This document shows, in pieces, positions 47,403 to 57,225 of a stretch of DNA of 64,000 bases. The position numbers were made by a program, and so were the translations under genes. The stretch is from assembly GCA_002270565.1 (NCBI GenBank), contig NQMI01000041.1:62001-126000 (forward strand), in the 5' to 3' direction. The notes beneath the pieces were generated by a model. It saw nothing but the letters and a program-made list of their open reading frames with translations, had not been told where the DNA came from and ran no database searches. The stretch is from Stenocarpella maydis. Lineage: Eukaryota; Ascomycota; Sordariomycetes; Diaporthales; Diaporthaceae. Positions within the stretch are counted from its first letter, which is position 1; each line of letters opens with the position of its first letter.

Positions 47403-48310
47403 CCGTCTGGGATGGTTTGGATGATACACTAGATATGGGTGTGGAGTGTGGGCGGGCTACGGAGCAGCGACAACAAGACGCGAGAAGGCGAAGAGGAGAT
47501 GAGTGGGGGGGTTGTTTTCGGGTCCCCTGCTGTGTACGTACTACAAAGTGCAGTTTTCGGCCTGCATTCTGCATTCTGCAGGCTGCTCGTTCTTGGACAC
47601 GAAGAACAAGTTGAATTGCATCAGACGGAACGGGACTGGTCTCGAAGCGGCAGGACTGGTGGGACTGGATGGGTTGGATTGGATTGGCTTCGAATTCGAG
47701 GAGAGGGAGGGCACGCCCCAGGTGGCTGCTAGCCTGCCTTGGAGGGGGTGCCCAGTACCTGCAGGATACGGATGCATACTATGGATATCAGAGGTACCAG
47801 AGGTAGGTACCCAGGTACTTACTCATCCGCCCTGCCCTACTACTAAGTACGTACTCGCCACAGGGAGGTGGTCGACAGAGCTGTCCCTGAATTGTGCAAG
47901 ACGATCTGCAAGCCTGCACGCCTGCGCTACACTACTCCACGCCTCCACGCCTCGCAGCCCCGGCAGCCCTAGAACCCCGAATGGCTAGTCCTGGCTTTCG
48001 TGAGGCTCACCTGAGCAGAGACGATATCTGGGCACTCCTCGATTGCGGAAATTCACCTCGCCGATCATGCACACGAACCAAAGAAAACCACAGCAGCGGT
48101 ATATAATCGCGCAACTTGGCAGCTGGCAGCTGGCGAGGATGCCGCGCTCTTAAATCGAAGCCGGGCTGAAGGGGGCAGACGAGGACGATAGGCATTGACT
48201 GTCGGCGACATTGTGTGTCGATCCCTAACCGTATCGTATCTCATCTCACCTCACCTCACCTCACCTCGCTTTACTCTACCATACGGAGTACTCACCCTCA
48301 TCCCCAGGCG

Positions 48311-48340
48311 CCCCCCCCCCCCCCCCCCCCNNNCCCCCCC
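48311..48340. other. Poly-C tract with a 3-N assembly gap
   Basis: Twenty C, then NNN (48331–48333), then seven C. The gap marks a homopolymer that could not be read through; its true length is unknown. Confidence 0.9.
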
Positions 48341-48951
48341 GCCCTCCTGAATCCTTTGGTGTGGGCCTCGCCGGTTTCTGCTGATAGTTCTGTCCCGCCC
48401 TTTACCTAACAAGAAAACCGTTGCCAAACAGGCTGTGTGAAACGCGCATTCGGATGACGGCTTGTCGTCTATGCCCGTGGCATTGGGCCCTATGCCGAGC
48501 TTTCAATTATAGACTAGACTCTCCAGTCGTGTCAAGTACTGTGTATGCTTTGCACAGGCGAGTAACAGGTTTTCTTTTTTCGGCGTCGGGTGGCCCTGCT
48601 TGCCTGCACTGACTCCTGGGAAACAATCGGCTCCACCGCTGCCGCCGGGTGCTTCGCCGCGCGTGCGAACCAGGGCACACCATGGCTACTCACGGCCCGA
48701 ACGACTGAGCCCTTCGAATCTTGCCCCAACGGGTACCTTGCAGGAACGCGCAGCAACACGCAGCCAATGGAACCCTCAGGCTCAGGCTCAGGCTCAAGCT
48801 CGAGAAACTCCAAGGCATGCTTCATTCCACTCGGACTACTTGCCTCACAGGGCTCCGGGCTCCGCCAGGGTCGAAAACTCTGTTCGATAATAGACCTCAT
48901 CATAATGCACACGTCTATACTGTACGGTGTAGTAAACGGGAGCCTCGTGTA

Positions 48952-48976
48952 GGCTGGCTGGCTGGCTGGCTGGCTG
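48952..48976. repeat. GGCT tetranucleotide microsatellite
   Basis: About six GGCT units, the inverse of the CAGC tract 1.55 kb to the left. Confidence 0.9.
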
Positions 48977-51231
48977 CATCATCGTCATGGTCAGGCGCCA
49001 GTCAGCATCGTAACACCCACCTTAGAGCCGGCCCAGACGGCCTCGCTCACCAACGCCCAAGGGCACATCTGCTGGGTCACAGTGGCTGAATGGGCTGGCT
49101 GCATGGCCGGGCTCCTGGGCAGAACATGGCGAGCACTCGTCGGCACTCAGGTAGCAGTCGATCTTGGGTTGCAGCGGCCCAGCGAAGTTGGGGCTTTCAT
49201 TTTGTCGCCATGTCCATTCATCATTTCCACGACACTTCTCGAAACATTTCCGCCCTCATGTGGATGGATGTTGATGACATGGGGCAGAGGCGATGGCGTG
49301 CACAAAACTCCAATTACCACCCCGTTCCAGTCCCCAGCGAACCAACCTTCACCTCACCACCGTTGCCCCCGACTGCCTAAATTCCGACGTGGTGATGAAC
49401 CAAGAATGAACACGGCCAATGTGGCGCCACAAGAGGACCCCTAATCCCCTTCCCCCCATCTCGCACAAAGCGCAATCTCTCTGCGTGCCACTTTGGGAAG
49501 GCCCCCAATATCCACCCCGGCGCCGTCCAGACATTGCCCGTCAATCACGTCCTCTTGTCCGTCGCCCTGCCGTCAAATTCGTTATCATGCCACCGCCCTA
49601 ATTATGAACAGCACCAAGGAACCCCCCATTTGTCAAGTGATCGACGATCCCCAGCTTCTCATTTGTCATTGTCGAGCCAGCCGGTGGCGTCTGCACCCGA
49701 TGGGTGATTCCTTCGTCTGGGGGATCAAAGCTGGGGATCTGGAGGCCAAGCCTGCCACTCGACCTCGACGACGGGCACACAGACCTCGCCCGCTCGATCT
49801 CGTGGGCTTGTCAAGGTCAAATTAGACATACGCATACGGCATCGGCTCTTTCGGAGCCACCCCGACCCCCATCCCGGACGGCGCCTTGCTAGTGCTGGGG
49901 CGCACGGAAATAGGCTATGGTCAGGGCCACCTGGCCTAGGGAAGAAGTCTATCCTAACCCCGGGCCAGCGAGATGTCGAGAGCGTCGGCAGCCATGAAAG
50001 TCAACACCCCCCACGGCCACCCGTCAGGTGACGAGCCCAGGGCCGCCGTGTCGAGGATTCTCCGGTGAGTGCGGTCTCATCTTCACCGGGACCGCGTCGC
50101 CATCATGAAACGGGGTTGAAGCGGCCTCCACGTATTTGGTGTGCGTAAGCGTAGAACGGCGATCCAGAACCTAGCCGTGTCGCATCGACAGCCGTCGCCC
50201 CAACTGTACCGAACATTTTATTCTACCATTTGCTTCAGGTTGCGTCCAGCCAGACCTCCGGATCTCCCGGGTATTCGACTCTGCAGAATAGCCGGAAATG
50301 TGGCGGCCATGCCATGTGATGTATCATACGCTCTCATGATGTTCATTTGAGAAGCGACGGAAACTTGCACGGCGCACAAGGCTCCTCTGGCGCCGCAATT
50401 CGTCTTGGGTCTAGGGCAAACCATTCTCAGCTCCAGCTTCACACGGCAACTCGGCCCACGCCCAAATCCAAGCCGTCGGCCTTATCTCACCACACTTACG
50501 CGGGGGAGGGGCATATTGTGGCCCCATTGTGTGAGCCTTTGTGATACATTATTATTGTCACTCCTGCGGACGGGGCCTGCGGCTGTCTAGATGCGTTGAA
50601 TGTGCCGCCTCTGGACTCGGTCTGCTATCAAGGTACCCGAATATGCCCAGCGTCAATGCTTGGCAACCACGAAGGAGCCATGCTAGTAGGTATGCTGTCG
50701 ACGTGAAATCTCGGAGCAAAGGAGATACTCGTGGATACACCAGGGGATGTACCCTTGGCTTCTAATGCATTTTGATAAGACCTAAATTCATCAGTCAGTA
50801 TCAGGGCCTGTAACGCATCGGTTGGCCAGGCAGCGGTTCAATCTGGTGGCTTCAAATCAGTCCAGGCATTGTGCCAGACAGTCAGAGCCATGTCCCATGC
50901 AAAGCAGGCGACTGCAAGGAAAAGAACGAGGGCCGACAAGCTCGGAATTGCAGTATATGCACGAAAACCCAACAAACCCACGTGTCTATACGTGATTGCG
51001 CTGCCCTACACAAACAGTGAGCACATGTTTTCGCGTACTTGCAGCTGTAATATATGCAGGTGCAAGAACAACGGAATGTCCTACCCAATGCTGCAGTACC
51101 TGCTGGCTGCTTCGGGAAATCGGCTGGACAAATGTCGCGTGCGTTGCTGGCGGTGGTCTTGGTCTTGTCTAGCGTTTGATAGCGGCACCTTCGGATCGCT
51201 TTGCCTTCTCACCGCCAGAAGCTTCACATGC

Positions 51232-51241
51232 CGGATTAACA
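51232..51241 (+). promoter_or_regulatory. Inositol-response-element-like site (CTTCACATGC)
   Basis: CTTCACATGC, about 395 bp upstream of the INO1 ATG, resembles the yeast ICRE/UAS-INO core TTCACATG bound by Ino2–Ino4. Whether filamentous ascomycetes use this circuit is doubtful, so this is a motif match next to the right gene and no more. Confidence 0.3.
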
Positions 51242-51446
51242 GTGGATAAATACGCATTGTCCCGAACGTCTTTCCTCGCTTCGCGGCTCGGTCGTGTTGT
51301 AGTTCCTTCAGTACGCGAAAGCAACCAGGCAGTAACTAACATCTGCTACGCGCACACACAGCCTCACAGCATCTTCTAGATATCGATCGCGCTCTCGGGC
51401 TGCGGTCACAAGAAACCGACAAGACGTTTTCCAATCTCCTTAACTC

Positions 51447-51504
51447 GTGAGTTCATTCTGAAGATGTATGTGGCTGCGAGAGAGATCTTACTGACGAATC
51501 GCAG
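51447..51504 (+). other. Predicted 5' UTR intron of INO1
   Basis: Donor GTGAGT at 51447, branch-like TACTGACG and acceptor GCAG ending at 51504 make a well-formed 58-nt fungal intron about 130 bp before the ATG. No coding frame depends on it, so it should sit in the leader. Confidence 0.5.
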
Positions 51505-51635
51505 CGTCCACCACCCGTACGCAGGAGCCCGTTGTGCCTCTCGAGGAGGGAGTACAGCGGACTCGCCCTTCACTCACTAAAAGGCGTCACTACAAAACGC
51601 GCAAATCAACCAAGCCTTAGCGACCACGGGTCATT

Positions 51636-53331
51636 ATGGCACCGCACGCCGATGAAGCCGCTGCGGGCTCTGCGTACGGGAACGGACAGGCGACCGGCAA
51701 TGGAGCTGGCCATGGCACCGACAAGAAGCCTCTCTTCATGGTAAACTCCTCCAATGTCAAGTACACGGACAGTGAGATCTTGTCCAAGTACACTTATCGC
51801 ACCACCAGTGTGACCACCGCCGATGATGGCAGTTATACGGCCACCCCGCATGAGACCGTGTACAACTTTCACGTTGATCGCAAGGTCCCTAAAGTCGGTA
51901 TGATGCTCGTCGGCTGGGGTGGGAACAATGGCACCACCGTCACCGCGGGCATCATCGCCAACCGCCGCGGGCTCGTGTGGGACACTCGTGAGGGCCCACG
52001 GGCTGCCAACTACTACGGGTCCGTCATTATGGGCTCGACCATGAAGCTGGGGACTGACGCGAAGACGAAGGCGGATGTGAATATCCCATTCCATGATGTG
52101 CTGCCCATGGTTCACCCAAATGACTTGGTCATTGGTGGCTGGGATATTAGCGGGATGGACCTCGCCCGAGCCATGGACCGCGCCGCCGTCCTGGAGCCTA
52201 CTCTCAAGGCGATGGTGAAGAAGGAGATGTCTGAGATGCGTCCCCTGCCTAGCATCTACTATCCTGACTTCATCGCCGCGAACCAGGAGGGCAGGGCTGA
52301 CAATGTCATCCCGGGCACCACGGCATCCACGGCGCATGTTGAACAGATTCGCAAGGACATCCGTAACTTCAAGGGTCAGCATGGCCTGGACAAGGTTATT
52401 GTCCAGTGGACAGCCAACACGGAGCGATATGCCGATATCATCCCGGGCGTGAACGACACTGCCGACAACCTGCTCGAGTCCATTGAGCAGGGCCATGAAG
52501 AGATCTCGCCGTCCACCATCTTCGCCGTGGCGTGCATCCTAGAGAACACCCCCTTCATCAACGGCAGCCCGCAAAACACCTTCGTCCCCGGCGCCGTGGC
52601 CCTGGCCGAGCGTCACCGGGCCTTCATCGGGGGCGACGACTTCAAGTCGGGCCAGACCAAGATGAAATCGGCACTGGTCGACTTCCTGATCAACGCGGGC
52701 ATCAAGCTGACGTCCATCGCGAGCTACAACCACCTCGGCAACAACGACGGCAAGAACCTCAGCTCGCAGAAGCAGTTCCGCAGCAAGGAGATCTCCAAGT
52801 CCAACGTCGTCGACGACATGGTCGAGGCCAACACGGTGTTGTACAAGAAGGGCGAGCACCCCGACCACACCGTGGTGATCAAGTACATGCCTGCTGTCGG
52901 GGACAACAAGCGTGCGCTGGATGAGTACTACGCCGAGATCTTCATGGGCGGCCATCAGACGATTTCGTAAGTCTCCTACAGTCTTGGCCCCTGACCTAGA
53001 TAGCGAGTGACCCGTTGTTACTAACCTCTCCGGCAGCATCTTCAACGTGTGCGAGGACTCCCTGCTCGCCTCGCCCCTCATCATCGACCTTGTGCTCGTC
53101 GCGGAGATGATGACGCGCATCCAGTGGAGGTGTGAGGGTGACGGCGGCTACAAGAGCTTCCACAGCGTCCTCAGCGTCCTCAGCTACATGCTCAAGGCGC
53201 CGCTCACGCCCCCTGGGGCCCCCGTCGTCAACTCCCTGGCCAAGCAGCGCGCCGCCCTGTCAAACATTTTCCGCGCGTGCGTCGGCCTCGAGCCCGAGTC
53301 TGACATGACCCTGGAGCACAAGCTCTATTAG
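51636..53331 (+). CDS. INO1: Inositol-3-phosphate synthase
   Basis: Converts glucose 6-phosphate to myo-inositol 3-phosphate with NAD, the committed step of inositol and phosphatidylinositol synthesis in the cytosol. Two exons, 51636–52966 and 53037–53331, give 541 residues. The NAD-binding loop GWGGNNGTT starts at residue 93; the conserved [22 protein letters not shown] and [15 protein letters not shown] segments carry catalytic and substrate-binding residues. The intron restores Ser at the join ([19 protein letters not shown]). The first 30 residues are a Gly/Asn/Ala-rich low-complexity leader before the conserved [15 protein letters not shown]. The upstream region has a likely leader intron and an ICRE-like site. 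Confidence 0.97.
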
Positions 53332-53877
53332 AGCTCTCGCGAATGTGTGGCAGCGCCTGGAAGCGGGCGTCTTGGTCAAGTCTCGGCCACGCTTTCTGCT
53401 GGTTGTCAGTGGAAAGATTGCCGAGGACGACCCTATCATTACTTTCTCCCGAAGCGGCCCGCCGGCGCAGTCTTGCGCGGTGGGCTTGGCTGACCGTATG
53501 TGAAGCCGTGTTCTGCGTCCATCTTAGGTGTTTGCTCTTCATGCTCTCAAATACGACACCCTCGACGAGTACCTTAGTTTGGCGACGATACCATAGCACA
53601 GAAGATAATATATCAACAGTCATTACCGAGAAATCCCGCCTCTCATCACGTTGATAAGATGCATGAGATGATACTCCTCCGCTGGTCAGGATTTGTATCG
53701 AGCGGTGAGCTGGCTGTAGTGCTGCCATACCCACAATGACACATGTCCAACTACAATGCGGTTTGCTTATTTTGATACTAGCCTAGGTACGGTAGGTGCT
53801 GCTGCCAAATCTGAGCTTATGTCTCCTCGGAATCATGTGCTGCCCAAAGTGCATCTGGAACCCCGACCTGTTCATCT
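53332..53877. other. Convergent intergenic region
   Basis: No gene seen; contains the INO1 3' UTR and the end of the broken oxidoreductase frame. Confidence 0.5.
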
Positions 53878-55023
53878 TCACTCCAATGTTTTCAAAAGCG
53901 TGTCAAACTCTTTTATCCTCTCCAAAGACTGGACAAGGCTGGGGAATGCTCCCGCTTCTGGCAGCTCCCCAGGGTCCTGGGAAGCGCCACTCTCCCACCA
54001 CCTGGCGTATCGCTCGTACACCTCGCCCGTGCATCTTGCCCGCAGGGGCAGTTCTTCCTGCCAGTCTTTCCATCCCACCTCCAGATCCACCACCTCATCA
54101 GTCTCGTGGTCATGGATCTGGATCTGGACGGGCTCGCGGTACGAATCCCCCGAGAATATGTACGGCCCGGACGGACTCGTCAGTAGTATCTCCCCCTTCT
54201 CGCCGTTGATGCTCCACACAAAGGCCGGCTGCCCCTTGAAAGGCGGCCCGAGCCTGAGCATGACTGCCAGCGACGCCCCGTCCACAACGTTGTCCCTCCC
54301 GGGCGCGAGCCGCCCATGAATCGCCAGAGAATCCGGCACATCAGACCGGACCGTCCTCACAGGAGCCCCACCAGCACCCAAGATCTTCATCACCGGCCGC
54401 TGGATCTACATCGTGCTCGCGCTGGCGCCGGCCTCCCACTCCCCCAGCACATCGTGGATAAAGTCAATGACGTGGCCGTACGTGATGGTCAGCGGGCTAC
54501 CTCCCACCTTGCGGTCCGCAAAGTACGCCAGCCCCTCCGGGAGCGCATCGCGCGCCAGGATGTTGGCAAAGACGCGGGCCTCGCTGCTCAGCACGCGGCC
54601 CACGCGGCCAGAGCCGATGACCTCCTTTAGCTTGAGCACGGGCGGGCACACGCGGCCCTGGAGGCCGGAGGCGCTGCGGGCAGACCCGGGGAGGCCCGCC
54701 AGGGTGAGCGCACCGCGGAGCCCGGACGCGATGGGCCACTCGACGAAGGCGGCGTGCGTGTCGACGCGCGTGCAGCAGACTACGAGGTCGACGCCTCCGT
54801 CCGAGGCTAGTGAGACTGGGTCGTCGTGGGCCCTAACCGAGGAGGGGAGGTTGAAGTGTGCCCTGGCTGCCTCGGCGGCTTGGACGCTGGAGTTGAGGAG
54901 GGCTACGATCTCGTAGTGCTCCCTGGCGCGGGGGAGGAGGAGGTAAGGGAGATGTCCTTCCGCCGCCCAGGAGGTTGTCGCGCTTGCTGAGAGCCCAATG
55001 ATGGCGACGCGGATGGGTGCCAT
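53878..55023 (-). pseudogene. Gfo/Idh/MocA-family oxidoreductase with in-frame stop
   Basis: From the ATG at 55023 the frame encodes a Rossmann N-terminus (MAPIRVAIIGLSASATTSW), the VDLVVCCTRVDTHAA and FVEWPIA segments, GLQGRV, and the alpha/beta half with GLAYF…GGSPLTITYGHVIDFIHDVLGEWE. It then meets TAG at 54406–54408. The same frame continues without a shift (IQRPVMKILGAGGAPVRTVRSDVPD…) to a stop at 53878, so the broken product would have been about 381 residues. The link between THAA and FVEWPIA looks about a dozen residues short for this family, suggesting an in-frame deletion in the cofactor domain. A single base could explain the stop (CAG to TAG). Splicing out 45 nt ending at the TAG would remove it, but also the conserved VLGEWE, so I think that less likely. 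Sequencing error or readthrough are alternatives. Confidence 0.7.
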
Positions 55024-57225
55024 ACTGGCAAGGCAGTAGGTAGTACCTACTTGCTGCGTGTACGAGTAGTCGTGGTAATGAACTAGTGAACTGTAATGGC
55101 AGACATAATACTCTCGGCAGCAGCAGAGCGATCTGTATTACGGCAAATGACGGCGCGTAATTCATGGCTTATCGTCTGGTTTTGTATTTGTAAGTCAATC
55201 AGCCAGTGTTGTAGATTTCAGCTTACACATTGCTTCACAGGGAGTTGGAATGATACCACACCGCCCTTGAAGTCCATCATGTCAGTAGAAACGTGCTTAC
55301 AAATTCTACCGGAAGGCCGCCCTGCGTTTCTTATGGTATATTTGTAATTGATTTGGGTTTGTATCCTGCATCCGAGACAATTTATTTCCATTTATGTTGC
55401 TTCGTTGAATCGAGTGCCGAGCAAGTTGATGAATGTGAGACACCCGTGGACGTTTGACAGTCCTGAGCTTTTTACAATTCGTTGAAGCAGTCTTCCAAGC
55501 TCATGTAAGTACCTAGGCAATTGAAATTAGGTAGGAAGTGATGTTCATGGATGCAACATTTATTTTATTTTATATATTTATTTTCAAGAAATAATTTCAT
55601 GCCCAGCCCGGGTATATCAATGGGCATGTGCACAGTCTACCGATACCGTCTCAGGGAACATTCAGAGATACTCCGTACATCATGTCTCGGCTCTGTATAG
55701 GCCTTACGTTCATGTCCTTGAGAATGGCAGTATCTGGCAGTTGTCTTTTAAAGGCATTTTTGTATGATGAAGGTTAGTATGAAAGCTATTCTATTCGCTA
55801 GGGTCTGCCATCCGTCAAGAAGTCAGACAGAACAACTACAAGTAAAAGGTAAAAGGCTTTTTGTATGGAGGCGGTAGTGGATGCTGACCATGTACGTATC
55901 GAGGCTAACTTGGCTTCAACGTCGCCTGGAAAATGCTATTTCGCCATTCCCGTACGTTCATTAACGAGTTCCCACTTTAGTGTATTCAATGTTCTGCTGT
56001 GGTCCTCTCGGTCCACACGTTTCGACCCGGCTCCTCTACGGAGTCGATGAGCAAGAACTCACATTGGACCAAGTATGAGGTAGTGTAGCATAGGCCATGA
56101 GCTGTGGGGGCGCTGAAGGGCAAGTGGAAGCAACGACGGTCAGAGAGAAACTTCGGCCATGTTCTTCAGAGGTTGTTGAAGGCCAGAGCAGGAGGCCAGA
56201 GTGGAGGCAAGTGGGACGTGACGGCTATAAGCCTCAATACGGAGTATAGATGATGGCTCTGGTAAAAACCATGACCGGGAGAATAGTGTAAAATCCTGGG
56301 CTTTTCATCCACATATAAACAACCCTCTGTCCTCTGGCAACAGGTCTTGGACATGTTCGTGTCAGCCGGAACCAGTTGAATGGATCAGGTTGGTACAAAA
56401 ACCAAGTGCTGTGCACCCCCTTTTCCGGAGCTAGTGGGAAGTGGCCCGTGAGCAGGGTGCCCATGGTATTACCTGGGCCCTAGTACCCCGGAACTAGACC
56501 ATACCGCAGTAGTACGGATATAGAGCCTACAGCCACAGCTTATCAGGCAGGCTGCTTATACTAAGTTTCGGTGGCCCACCTCGGGCGCCGTCAGTGGTCG
56601 CCGCCCGTGCTGGTGGTTTTCCGACGGGGTGGATGGGCAGCTGGAGGCTTACACTAATTGAGCAACCCACACTTCGCAAGCCGCTCCTTTCCACCCATCT
56701 CATCTCCCGCTCACGAACCAGCCTGCATTCACAGCCTGGCGCGCTTCTCGACGCACATTCATTCCTTCACTCTATTCCTCCGTCACTGCACCATTCGTTT
56801 GCTGCCCTCTGTTGCTGCCCGCCCTCCGACGCTGGATGTGGCCCTGTTGTTTTCGTCCCGCATCCAGATCGCCCCCTGTTCTTAATATCCGATCCTAATC
56901 CCGTATGAATCGCCCCTGATGCCCAAGTTTTGATTGGATTGACGTACTATGTATGGGTTCACACGGCTGCGCCCCTCTTGTTGTTGCTCCTCTCTCCTAC
57001 GGCACGGTGTACCGCTAAAACGAACCGAGTCGGCTTCCACCACACCCAGACAATAATTCCATACTCGTAATTGTACCACCACTACGCACCGCCATCGCAT
57101 CCTGTCGCGGTCGAGCTCCTCGTGTCGCTATCCGAACGAAGGCTCCGAACGCCTTGACAGACCCCGCCTCCACACTGCTGCCCGTCGCAATTGGGCTCGC
57201 GTCCCTCCCCCCAACCACCGAGAAC
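55024..57225. other. Divergent intergenic region
   Basis: About 2.2 kb without a recognisable gene. A short AT-rich patch lies at about 55557–55595 and two TACGGAGTA-type motifs at 55669–55677 and 56238–56246. From about 56650 the DNA is pyrimidine-rich, as in the leader of many fungal housekeeping genes, in front of the ArfGAP. Confidence 0.5.

Larger units (their letters stand above)
46195..51446. other. 5.3-kb divergent intergenic region (LIM gene / INO1)
   Basis: The two flanking genes are transcribed away from each other. I find no convincing coding sequence despite several open frames of 100–230 codons on both strands. It contains a (CAGC)n tract at 47371–47397, its inverse (GGCT)n at 48952–48976, a CTCAC repeat at about 48242–48268, a TACGGAGTA motif at 48282–48290 and a poly-C gap at 48311–48340. 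Non-coding RNA or long UTRs are possible. Confidence 0.45.

Noticed and set aside
51606..52496. 296-codon open frame antisense to INO1
   Set aside because: It lies on the opposite strand of a highly conserved coding exon and has no domain pattern; G+C-rich genes commonly produce such shadows.
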